Shown here in pieces: positions 30,429 to 41,700 of a stretch of DNA of 64,000 nucleotides. The DNA lies in contig ML014139.1 in assembly GCA_003615045.1 (NCBI GenBank), positions 89,109-153,108 of the forward strand, written 5' to 3'. A model generated the notes under the pieces. It was not told the origin of the DNA and did no database searches. It saw nothing but the letters and a program-made list of their open reading frames with translations. Origin of the DNA: Caulochytrium protostelioides (lineage: Eukaryota > Chytridiomycota > Caulochytriomycetes > Caulochytriales > Caulochytriaceae). The position numbers and the translations under genes are program-made. Position 1 is the stretch's first letter. Each line of letters starts with the position of its first letter.

Positions 30429-32584
30429 ATGTCGTCCTCTCCGCCAGCTAATGAAGGGCGCCGCCTGCTCCTTATGGGCGGCGCTCAGTGGTCGCTGGTC
30501 GGGCGCCAAAAGGCGCCCAACGGAGCTGCTCGCGAGTATGTTTCGTGCCGATCTTTTTTGACTCGTGCGGTGATTAGCCATCCGTGAGGGGCCGCACGGC
30601 GGTCTTTGCAGGCGGCCTAGGGAAGGCGCGTTGGTTCCATCTGGTATGCCTGTACCCCTATCTGGAGAGGCTGGTCGAATCCATCTCATATCACTCACAT
30701 GTCTCATGCCTCATGCACAAATGCTGAGATGCTTTTCATTTCCATTTTCTTTTGTGCGGGATATGCTTGAACCAGTGACGACGATCAAGATTATGACGCC
30801 CCGCACATCTACATGCCGGCCGAAAACCACTTGATCCGTTCGATTCATACTCACTGCACGAGCGCTCACTTTGTCTACATCACAGGTAAGCCCATTCGCT
30901 GCGGATGCCAGCGTCTCGTTCCTAGTCAAGGCATGCAGACATGACTTGCTATTTCCGATGTCTCATGATTTTATTTTTGTTTTTTACGACCTTACTTCAT
31001 CCTCTGTCTCTGCAATACATGATCTCCGTCGATGGGACTCGTCGATGGGATGCAGTGGAGGGTGAGGCATACACGTTCGGCCGTAACGAGACGGGTCAGC
31101 TCGGCAATGGAACCACTGTCTCGACCTCGATTCCCCAACTCGTGGACCGCCGGGCTATCGGCGCCCAGGATACAACGTTCGTTTCCGCAGCGACCGGCCG
31201 CGGCCATACCCTGCTCTTGACGGTGGATGGCCGCGTCTTTGCCGCCGGCGACAACAAGGCCCTGCAGCTGGGCTTCAAGAGCAAGCAGCCCACCGTGCCG
31301 ACCTTCACGCATGTCGCGGCAGCCAGCGCCGTCGCCGGCGACCGGCCCCTGGCGGCCGTCGCCTGCGGCAGTGACTTCAGCGTCGCCCTTGTGCGTGGCT
31401 CCGGCCGCGTCGTCACCTGGGGCCACCCCGAGTTCGGACAGCTCGGCCACGGCTCCGACGAGAGCTATATGCCGTCCGCGGGCAAAATCATCTTCCAGCC
31501 GCAGCTGCCGCACGTGATTGCGACGTGGGCCCCCCTGCCCGCTGACGCGGGGCTGCCTGCCCCCGCCTCCGCCGACGTCGACGCCGCGGCGCCGCCCAAC
31601 ATCGTCTCCGTGGCATGCGGCGCCAACCATACGCTGGCGGTAGACGATGCCGGCGGGCTCTGGGTGTGGGGCTGCGCGGGCTTCGGCCGCCTGGGCTCCG
31701 GCCACTCGGGCATTTCCGATCTGGCGGTCCCTGCACCCGTCATGACCTTCCGTTACCGTGGGGATGCCGGCAAGATCCGCGCGATTGCGGCCGGCCCGAC
31801 GTGCTCGATGGCGACCGACGCGCAGGGCTCGCTGTGGTTGTGGGGCAAATGGAAGAACAGCGGCGACGGCGGATCGGGCACGCCCTGGATGCAGCCGCGG
31901 CCGTACATGGGTCTGAGCGGATGGAACATTTCCGCCATTGCGATGGGCCTCGTCACGCTGTTCGCGATTGGCGATGGCGGCAAGGCCATCAGCTGGGGCC
32001 AAAACGCGTCGAATGGCGAGCTGGGGCATGGGCCTGATGAGCCCAAATCTTCAACGCAGGCGAAGCTCATCCCCTCGCTGGAGGGCATCACAGCGTATGC
32101 GCTCGCATGCGGGATGCGCACGTCTCTCATCCTCGTCAGCCCAGATGATCCCAAGGTCAAGCAGCTGCCCCGCACCAATGTCCCCGAGTCTGCATCCGTC
32201 TCGGCCGTTAAGGGCGCGACGAAGCCCAAGGCCACCAAAGCGTCGCCCGAGAGCCCCGCCGCAGGCGCCACGGCCGGCCAAGCCTGCGAAATCTGCGAAA
32301 AGACGACCAGTCCCAAGACGAACCCACTTCGCGTCTGCGGCACGTGCGGGCAGCGCTGCGCGCATACGAAGTGCACCGCGGCGACGGCGCCGGCGCGGGG
32401 CCGCGGACGCCCGAAGGCAGGGTCCTCGCTGTACGTGTGCACCGTGTGTGCGACGGCTTCGGAAGCGAAAGCGAAGGCGGCGGAACCGGCGAAGGTGCCG
32501 TCTGGCCGCGCCGCTCGCGGTGCGAAGCGGGCAACCGCCTCTGATGCTGCAGCGACGCCGACGACGAAACGTCGTCGCGGCTGA
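30429..32584 (+). CDS. RCC2: RCC2 (TD-60)-like seven-blade propeller with C-terminal PHD finger, three exons
   Basis: Proposed exons 30429-30535, 30776-30885 and 31056-32584 (581 residues). Introns of 240 and 170 bp start GTATGT and GTAAGC and end CAG. Exon 1 gives RRLLLMGGAQWSLVGRQKAP, matching the RCC2 start (LLMCGATNWDLIGRK-type). Exon 2 gives HLIRSIHTHCTSAHFVYIT, and splicing to VEGEAYTFGRNETGQLG restores the exact spacing of the RCC2 ITTEGK..WGRNEKGQLG segment. RCC1-type repeats continue to about 425 (VACGANHTLAVDDAGG, ISWGQNASNGELGHG). In animals RCC2 is a Rac/Arf and chromosomal-passenger regulator. At about 483-538 there is a C4HC3 PHD pattern (CEIC..CGTC..H-x2-C..CTVC), absent from animal RCC2. 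The basic tail TTKRRRG could be nuclear targeting. The join is inferred from protein spacing and splice sites. Confidence 0.82.
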
Positions 32585-34007
32585 TGATGGCGTGATGAAT
32601 ACCAGATGTGGCATCGGTGTGCAGCAAATGCATACCGTTTCGATTTTAACCCGACGGGATCGGTTACAGAGGGATACTCGACCCATCTGGTGGTTCTAGC
32701 GGCGTTTTCATGTCCCGCCACTACGTCCTGCGCCTTACTCGGTCCAGTTGGTCGACGCCGAGCAAAAGAGAATGATCATCTTCCTCGCGTTTTCTGTTTT
32801 CTTCGTGATCTTTGCGCGATGAAACTTTTTTCAGTTTCATGCGACAGTTGGACCTGATTGGAGATGATGACGGTCGCATCGCCATGGCCTACGACTGTAA
32901 TTGGATACACTACGTTTCTTTTGACAGACGGTAAACGTTAACGAGCATCGCGTCGTCCCGTCTCTCGATGTATTTATCGCGTGGCTCGGTTTCCTGACGA
33001 CCACCGCCATCCATCCGACCTACGGAGCGCCTTGCTGAACGATGCGTTGATCTGCCGAGACTGTCAGCTGATATAGGCGACTCCGTCGATACCCATCGGG
33101 AGCCTAATGGCATTCGGCGGATAAAGTGGCCGCCGCGGTTTCTCTCGGGCCTTGGTCTGGCCTTTGGGCGGCCCGAGAAAGCCCATTGTTGTGTGTGGGG
33201 GGCCCATGCTCCTGACTGGCTGTGCGGGCTCGGCCCCGGGGCCGCCGCCGTCGTGAAAGGCACGCGGATCGGCCTGTTTGGGGCGATCCGGCCGGCGAGG
33301 GTGAAGGGCGGCCGCCGCCATCATCAGGCGATGCATAGCAGATGTGTGATGAAAACGAAACAAGCTTAACTCCGATCGGCGATGGCGGGGGCCGCGGCGG
33401 CGGCAGCGGTGAGATCGGCGCGCGGCACTTTGCCTGCCATCATGCGCTACAGCGGGGAACAGGCGGCTGCCCAGCGACGGCGACGGCGATAACGACGATG
33501 GCAGGCCCTGAATCGTTGTCGCGATCGCTGCCACAAGGATGACGGCCGGCATGGCAACGAACGATAAAGGAGGGAACATAGTGCCTGTGGGAGGACGGTG
33601 GCCGATGTCATACTGACAGACCAGCTGGTTCGCCATATACACGTCTTTCGGGCCTAAGGGTCGGACGGGCCGTCGTCATACAATCGCATAACCTCGCCAG
33701 GCAAACTCCCCTGCATCATGCCACGAGTGACGCTCATTGCAACCCGTGAACCTTGACCACACCTGTGTGGCGACGCCGCTGGCCGGCTGCCTTTTCAGTG
33801 GCTTCATCCCGACCTGGCGTCCCGCCGCAACTGCTCCGGCTTCAGCGCCAGTTTCCGCTCCAACATCAAGTACCAGGTTGATTTCGCACGCATCGCCCTC
33901 GCCGACCCGTATCGGCAGATCGTAAGCACGTGGCGTGCACGTGGCGCGCCCGTGAGCGCCCGTGAGGGGAATCGTCCGGTTTTCAGCTCGGACCGTCACG
34001 TCCCGCC
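32585..34007. other. Intergenic, no gene supported
   Basis: 1.4 kb between two plus-strand genes. Open frames on both strands lack recognisable domains. A plus-strand stretch at about 33.78-33.93 kb (reading NCSGFSASFRSNIKYQVDF in one frame) has protein-like composition but ends at a stop and has no start or convincing splice partner. Confidence 0.45.
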
Positions 34008-37000
34008 ATGTTCGCCTCGTGGCTCGGGGCGAAGGCGCCCCCGGTCCCCGTGAAGACCGGCCCGGACTGGAATGCCTTCCAAGGCGCGAAGCCGCCGTCC
34101 GTCATCATGAAGCATACTGACTGGGCCTACGAAACGGTTCCGCGCGCGATCATCAACGACCACGTGACCGAGCTGCTTTTGCGCGAAGAAGGCCTGAGTG
34201 GCCGCCCGCCCAAGTACAAGGACCTTGCCGGGTTGCGCTCGGTGCATGCCGAGGGCAAGGCGTTTGATGATGCCGCCCACCATGCCGCCCACCCGCCGCC
34301 GCCGCCTAGCCCGCAGCTCAAGAAGCTGCCTGCCACGGCACCGCAAGCCCCTTCAGTAAGTTGACTATGCTGTGCATGGCCAGACTCGCCGGACGACCCG
34401 ATGTGTTTTGGTCCCGAATACTTGTTAACTCACGACGGATCATCGTTACGTGATGAATGATATCCTACACTGGCGAAGCAGGCCCCTGAGAGCAGCGAAG
34501 AGACCATCATCGTCTATCTTTCCGAGATGGGTATCGATATCATCAACACGCGCGCCCGCTCGGTGATCAAGCCGATTCACAAGCCACCCATGCCGTCGCC
34601 TCAGGATGCCAAAATCTATCTGCCGTCGGGCCACAAGGCGCTCGCGCCGCGATATGCCCGCGTGGACCGCTTCTCGTCGCACCAGAACGTGATCGCTCGA
34701 TGCGAGCCCGCAGTGCGTCCCTTGGCAGCTGCCTCGGCGCGCGAGTATGAAATGGCGCGCGACCTGCAGATTATCCGCTCGCAGCTCCGCTACACGGCCC
34801 CGCCGCGGCATTACCCCTCGGTGCAGTACGGCCCTTCCTTCACGGGAATTGCCGAGCCAGGTGTCGATATGGACCGGCTGGTCGAGAGCGAGCTCTCTCA
34901 TCTGCAGCGCCGCGCGGCTGTCGAGGTCCCCGTCATTACGTATGCTATGGCGACCGACGAAGAGGCTACCGCGGTCCTCGCGGCGGAGGCCGCCGCCGAC
35001 GTGCTGCCCAAGCTGCCGCCTCTGCCCGAGCGACAGGAGCGGCCATCCCGCCGCGCGTCGGCATCGAATTATGAGACCCGAGCCGAATCAGAGACGGAAA
35101 ATACTGCTGCTTGGTCACTCCCACCATCTTCGATGGAAGGCCAGGCTCACGACTCCGATGCGCCAGTCGTGACTGTCGAAATGCTCCCACACGCGGTGCC
35201 AATCCTGGAGCCAGGCATTGATCCCCCCCTCGCGTCGGACGATGTGACACCACCACGCCTGCATCGCTTGTCGGAACCGTCGCTTCCTGGTATGAACGAT
35301 GAGCCACGGTGGGGTGTCCCCGAGCATTCCCACGAAGCCGGGGAGGCATGGGCCTCCTCGGTTCCGGATGGCGATTCGAGTGCAGCAGAGCCGTCGAGCG
35401 ACGTCGTCATGACGCTGGAGATTGTACTGACCGACAGCGTTGATGCGGAGTCGGAGCCGGAGCCAGAACTTCACCCGGAATCGGAACCAGTCGTGGCCGC
35501 CGAGTTATCTGCACCTGCGTCTGCGCTTAAGCCTGAAGCGGAACACGATGCTTCGATGTCCTCGCAACCAGTAACATCGCTCGGGCTGAAGCAGCTGAAC
35601 CCTGTTCTTCAAGCCATTGCGATGGAAGCGTCGCACGTGGTCCAGCAGCGCGAGACGGCAGCCATGAAAGATGTTCAAGCCACGCTGCCGGATGTCATCG
35701 TCCACGAAGTGGATACGGAGACAAACTCCCATGTTGAACGCCAGCAGCTCACGTCCGCGTCGCCTCTCTCGCCGACCATGGATACCCTCGACGGCGCGTC
35801 GATCTGGGGAGGGACCCATGTAGCATCTGACTCGGGCTCGGTTTTGGCGGTGGCGACCCAGTCAGCGGCTCAGCTTTCACAGCATCCGACGCCGTCGTCG
35901 TCAAACCGCGACGCACGCCAGGTTCGGCATATGGGATTTGCCACAACGCGTGCGTCCATGTTCCTCAATGCAATGGACATCCAGCGCATCGCAATCAAAG
36001 ACAAGAGCGCCACCCCCGATGACGCAGAGGCTTCGGAGACACGATCGGTGCGGAGTCTGGCTAGTTCTCGCAAAAGCACCGCGAGTTCGCTCCGCAGCTT
36101 CGGCAAAGGAATTAAGAACGTCTTTAAGAAGGCGGTCCCCGATTTGGAGACGGAGGCGAGCAGCACGCATACGCTGGACAAGACAGCAGCCAAAGCGGCG
36201 AAGCTCGAAAAGCAAGCGGCCGAACGCGCGGCTAAGCTGGAAGCTGAAACTGCCGAGCGAGCCGAGAAGCAAGCTCGGGACGAAGCCCAGCGCCAGCTGA
36301 AACTTCAGCAAAAGGAAGAAGCGCGCATCAAGAAGGAGCTCAAGAAGTCGCAAAAACAGGAGCGTCGTACGAGTCGCCGTCGGAGTACGCTCGCCGCGTC
36401 CGAGACGTCTACGTCGCTCACGTCGCATGAGATCTCTCATCCGGAAATTGGTGAGGACGCGTCCAAGCCGGACCTGTTGCCCGGGGCCTCCCAGGCTCTC
36501 TCTGGGCATGAGGACGGATCCTCCCTGGCCCCGCCGTCGGATCCGCTGCCGTTTGCGTCATCGCAGGCGTCGGATACGCTTCCGCTGACGACATCCGTCC
36601 TGTCGTTGGAGCGGTCACCGGACGCTATATTACCGCCGGCCGGACGCCCCGTCGGAGCATCAGAGGACAGTCTGGTGCTGCTGAAGGGGAGAGCAGATAC
36701 GATCTCGCTCTCCTCGCATACGATCTCGCCCATCATGCAATCGCCCCCCGTCCCGACCATGGAGCTTACGCTCGAGAGCCTCGATACTATGCCCGCCACG
36801 ACGGCTTTTGCATCCTTGGTGCCCGAGCCTGCGGTCGTCGCGCCGCCGGCAGTGGCCGCCTCGGTCCAGAAATCGGCGCCGCGTCTTGGCGACGATTTGG
36901 ACGGAATGCTTAACCCGTGGGCTTCCCATGCGGAGATGGGCGCCGAACCGCTGCGAGCCGCTGAGTCGCCTGTCTCGACGCATGCGGTGGCCGCGACCGC

Positions 37001-38534
37001 CACGTCACCCCCGGCTTCTGTGAGGGCGCTACAGCGCGAGTCGGCGCCGGAGAGGTCTCTTTCTCTATCCGTTTCGACTGCCGGCTCGCCTGTCGCTGAG
37101 TCGGTGCCCCCTGCAGACATGCCGATCGATTTGGCCGTCCCGGAGCCGCCGCCCCCGCCGAGAGCGAACCCGCCTGCGAGTCCCGGCAAGCAGACGGCGC
37201 AGCGTGTTCGTCCAGTGGTTGTCAGTGTGACCGTGCGATCGGTCTCGGAGCGTGAGCTCCTGCCGTCGCCTGCGGCCGCGGCGTCGCGGCCGACTGCAGC
37301 GGTGCGGATCGTCGAGGAGGAGCCGCCGGCGTCTGCGGAGGCGCAGGACGACAGGTCCCCGACCGCCGACTCGGTGACATCCAGCATGCTCCCGCGCCAC
37401 GTGCGGTCCGAAATGCCGAGTCCGTATGACGCGCCCACCGAACCCTCGTCACGACTGGGCGCGACGGGGCCGACGACGGTGCTGGCATCGAGCGCTCGGT
37501 TGCCGGCGCCCACGGAGGATGATATTGTGGAAGCGCCGGCGACGTCCGGAAAACGGTCCGAGCCGGCGATGTATGCGGCCACCGCCATGTCGATGGAACC
37601 GCTGCCGGAGCCGATGCTGCGTCGCCCTTCGCAAGCCTCGAACCGCTACCGCGAGCCGATGGGTCCGCTGCGCAACGACATGTTAGCGTCGTCGATGCCC
37701 GTACTCAGCGACAAGGCCCTAGCCATGCCTGCGTGCAACCTCGCGCACCACCCGCTCGCCGCCTCGGCCAACCAGGTGAGCGAGCTCGTCATTCCCTCAG
37801 ACGAAAGCATGTCTACGACGGCGGTCCTGAAGGGCATCAAGTGCGCACTGAGTATTCAGAACTTTGAGTTCCACTGCTTGGAAACGGTCAAAATGAAGCA
37901 AGCGAAACACTTTTTCCCCTTCGAGACGCGCAACATTGTCTGCGCCACCCATGAGGGCAGCGATGTCACCTTGCGCGCGTGCACGCGCCGGAAAGGCGGG
38001 CGTAGCGGCAGCAAGTTCAAGAAGCTCGCGCTGACTTTCGCATCGCCGACGCACGCTGAGCAGTGGTGTCATCGTCTCAACATTCTCGTCTGGGGCGATG
38101 CGCTGCCGGCCGTCCGCGAAAAAGCTGTTCTGATCCTGTACGACAAGTATGAGGGCCAGTCGCAGATGAAATTGGCCGAAAAGTATATGAAAGAGGTCCT
38201 GGACGCCGCCGGCAAGCCCGTGCTGATCCGCGGCTGCCAGTTCACTGAGTTCGGGCTAAATGCGGCGTTTGGCGCGATCGACATGACTACGGTGAGCAAT
38301 GTCATTTGCATGAACAACGAGGCCCTGTCGGAGACAATGCAGATCCTGGTACGCTCGCAGATGACCACGAACCCAATCGTTGTCACGCTGGAAGATGACC
38401 CCATTGATGCCGCCCTGAGTATCCTGCGGTCATCGATTGGCGCCTCCAAAAAGACGATGCTGCAGGTATCCGCGTTCACCGCCAGGCGGGATGAATCCAA
38501 GTTTGGCGGGTTGTTTGCGCGCAAGAAAAAGTAA
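34008..38534 (+). CDS. Large protein with C-terminal PH-like and degenerate lipid-kinase-like segments, two exons
   Basis: Proposed exons 34008-34355 and 34482-38534 (1,466 residues). The 126-bp intron runs from GTAAGT to GCAG, in phase 0; exon 1 otherwise meets a stop within 3 codons. Residues 1-230 are conserved-looking (KHTDWAYETVPRAIINDHVT, SEETIIVYLSEMGIDIINTR). The middle is long, acidic/Ser/Pro-rich and probably disordered, with a Lys/Glu/Ala helix at about 680-753. From about 1226 the sequence looks like the PH-type part of sphingosine/ceramide kinases (QAEQWCHRL-type end), then AVLILYDKYEGQSQMKLAEK (about 1330) and VSNVICMNNEALSETMQIL (about 1389), which line up with the DAGK-fold phosphate-loop strand and the SGDG..HEV..GL segment. 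The GGDG/SGDG signature reads MNNE and the C-terminal kinase lobe is absent, so catalysis is unlikely. The family is not recognised beyond this. Confidence 0.7.
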
Positions 38535-38797
38535 AGCAACGTCGTATGCCATCTCAAAAACGATTTTTTTAAAACGATTCTCTCTCTTCTCTCTTTGTAT
38601 TGTGCGTATTTTAATCGACTATCGACCGAGACTAAAACCGCGGTTTTCGAGGCCGGGCAAAAACATCAAGCCGCAACAGTGGGTGGCCGAAGCCGATATG
38701 TATCTCATATTCCCATCATTCTAGAAAGGAGACATCGGACTGTTGTAGATGTCGTGTATATTGTATATTGTATCATCATCTATTATATAAGAAAAAG

Positions 38798-41700
38798 CTA
38801 GCGGCGGTTCATGAAACGATTGATATCAAAGTTCATCACCTGCGATGCAAGGATCTCTTCGGCTTTGCGGCGGTAGTCGGTCGCCTCGTTGGGCTTAGAT
38901 GTCTTGGCCGCAATGCAGAGATACAGGAGACCCTTGAGAAAGAGCGCCTCATTCGCGATCGGCAGCGAGACCGCGTGCTTCCACGTCTTGACAGCGCGTT
39001 TGGCGTTGCGCTGGCAGACGTATCCCATCCCTTCAAAGAGTGATGAGACCAACAGCACGGGGCTGCAGTACGTCAGCTTCTCGAGCATACGGCACATCTG
39101 GCGACAGTACCGCGCAATGGTACGGCGGCCCGCCGAGTCGATGTGAGTCGCCGCGTTCGGGTCTTCCCCCGAAAGACCGACGCCTGAGCGGGAGTGCTCG
39201 ACATCGTGGGAGACCATCAGCGTCTGCATCAGCGCGCGGGCGATCTCGATGCAGCCGAGGACGCGGACCCACGAATTCTGCGTCGAGGTGAGGAAGCGTT
39301 CGCTGTCGTTGACGAGGGTCAGCGGATTCAGCGCGATGCCCATGCGCACTTTGGCCATGGCGCGGATGCCCACGTTGGCCAGCCAGTACTCGGGCCGCAT
39401 CAGCTCCGCCTCCGGCGCCTCCTCCCAGAGGCTGTGGAAGATTTCGTTGCACTCGGCGATTTCTTCGTACGTCGTGCGCGACTGGTCCGTGATCATGTTT
39501 GCCATCATCAGGAAGTGACCCCAGAGCTTGTTAACCCAGTCGGTCTCGGTGCACGCCACGATGTAGAGGGACCGCGCGAGCTCCAATCCCTGGACAAAGT
39601 CGGCGCGAAGGTAGCACAGCACGGAACGCATGCGCAGTGCATCGGACTGCGCGGAGATGTTGCACGTGATCTCTCCGAGTTGCTGGCAGACGACGTATCG
39701 CTGGCTCGCGAGCTGCCAGTATCCCATGAGAAACATCGACTCGGTCGTCGAAAAGAGAATGTGTCCCGAGACGGCGTCCGTGTTGCTCTGCAGCGAGTCG
39801 GCGCCGTTGATGAACTCGATGGCGAGCAGCCGCTTTTGATCGAGTCGCCAGAAGGCCGCTGCGGCCATCGACAGAAAACGGCCAGTGATCACGTCGTTCG
39901 GCAGGTTCTGCGAGATGCGGTAGCCCGCGAGCACGGCATACTTGTGTAGTTGCGCGCGACCTGTCTTCAGGTAGACCTCGGCGAGGTTAAGCAAGGTCAT
40001 GCGCGTCGCATACAGCGCGACAAAGCGGTTGTCGTTGCGATCGACGTTCTCGAACAACGCGCCTTTCTTGCCAGAGCCCGAGCCGGACGCGTTGCGGGCG
40101 TTGTCGTTGGCACTTGCTTTGTCCGTCGCGCCGCTGGTCGTGTGGGGTGTCTCGCTTTCCTGACGGCTTGGGGTGCCGCCATACCGGAACTTGAGCCCCG
40201 AGCCGCGCAGCGGTCGGAGGATGCTCTTCTGGCTGCCGCTGTCATGGCGACGATCGGTCGTGTCTTTCGAGTTGCCCGTGGCGTGGCCGGAAGCGGTGTC
40301 CCTGCCGGCCGGCGCCGCGTCGCCGTCTTCGGGATCAGGTTCGGCCACGTTCTTGGTAAATGCGAGATATCCGTGCTCGGTCCAGTTGAGCTGCAGGGAT
40401 CGCAGGGAGGAGGGCGTCTTTTCGTTCTGCGAGCGGAGCTTGGGCATCAACTTGCGGATCTGGTAAATCAGGTTGAAATGGGTGCTGGGGAAAGGGTGGT
40501 TGAGAAGTTTCAGAGATTGGAGAAGATGGAATTCGGCCATGGGCAGATCCGACTGCGAAAAGAAGGCCCCGCCGAGCTCGCGATTCCACGTGGCCAAGAT
40601 AAGGTCGTCGAAGAGCTTGATCTTCAAGTGGTTCTGCAGCTGGAGCACGGTCTCGAGGAGCAGCCTGTAATGCTTGATGGCGTTTCCAATGGAGTTTTTC
40701 TCGTAGTAGTAGTGCGAGACTTGCTCCAGATAGCGCAACTTTTTGTACCACTGATGATCGTCGGTCTCTCGGAAATGCTCATACAGTGGCAAAAGCAAGC
40801 GCTGGCGGTTGATGGGGTTCATGATGCGCTCATAGTACAACGCGACGTTCAGATGCAGCTGCTGGCGCTGCGACTGCACCATCATTGTGTAAATACAGCT
40901 ACGGATCATGGCAGAGCGGAACTTGAACAGGTGGCCGTCTGACTCGCGTTCGCCGCTCTGCAAAAACTCGTGCTTGTCCATGCGCTCGATCAGATTGGCC
41001 ATGTGGGTGAGCTGGGTGCGGTTAAATTTCTCGCCGGCGACCGGCATCCCGTCCATAAAGTACAGCGCGTCCTCCAGGTAGAACTGTTGGCCCAGAACAG
41101 AAGCCACTTTCAAGAAGAGCTGGAAGCTGCGGTCGAGACGGTCGAACTGAGCGATCACGATGCTCTGCAGATCGTACCCCACGGCGACACGTTCCAGATC
41201 GAAATTGGTGTTCGCCGACAGCACGCCGTCTTCCATCACGCGCCACATGCCCGAGTCTTTGACCGCATATACAATCGAGCGGATGTAGAGCGGGCTGCCT
41301 TCGGTCTTTTGGTAAAGTTCGTTGACGATTTGCGGATTCACGTTCGACGCCATCGTGCCCGTGCAGAGGGCCCAGGTGCTCAAGATCATCTGCTTGGTTT
41401 CATCGCGCGTCAGACCGAGCAGGGTATGCACGGTCGTGGGCCGCCCACTGCGCTCCTTCATCTTCATGAAGGCGCGCTTGGTTTCTTCAACTTCATAGAA
41501 CCTCTCCGGGCGGCTGAAGCAGAACACGATAATGTGGGGGCATCCCGTGATGATGTCTTGGAGCAGCTCAAAGGAGAGCGGGTCCATCCACTGGACTTCA
41601 TGGAAGATCAGCACCAGCTGACTGTGAGACGCGAGAATGTTGATCAAGCGCTTCAACAGCTCGGCCATCTCCTTGGCCTTATTCCGCCCGGGCTGTAGCA

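Noticed and set aside
30941-31055. Reading the RCC2-like last exon from the ATG at 30941 as a separate gene start
   Set aside because: It would give a hydrophobic leader unlike any RCC2 and lose the upstream exons; splicing at 31055/31056 restores exact family spacing.
33064-33642. 192-codon minus-strand frame with a hydrophobic start
   Set aside because: No ATG-supported conserved content, Arg/Pro-rich after the first 60 codons, no domain.
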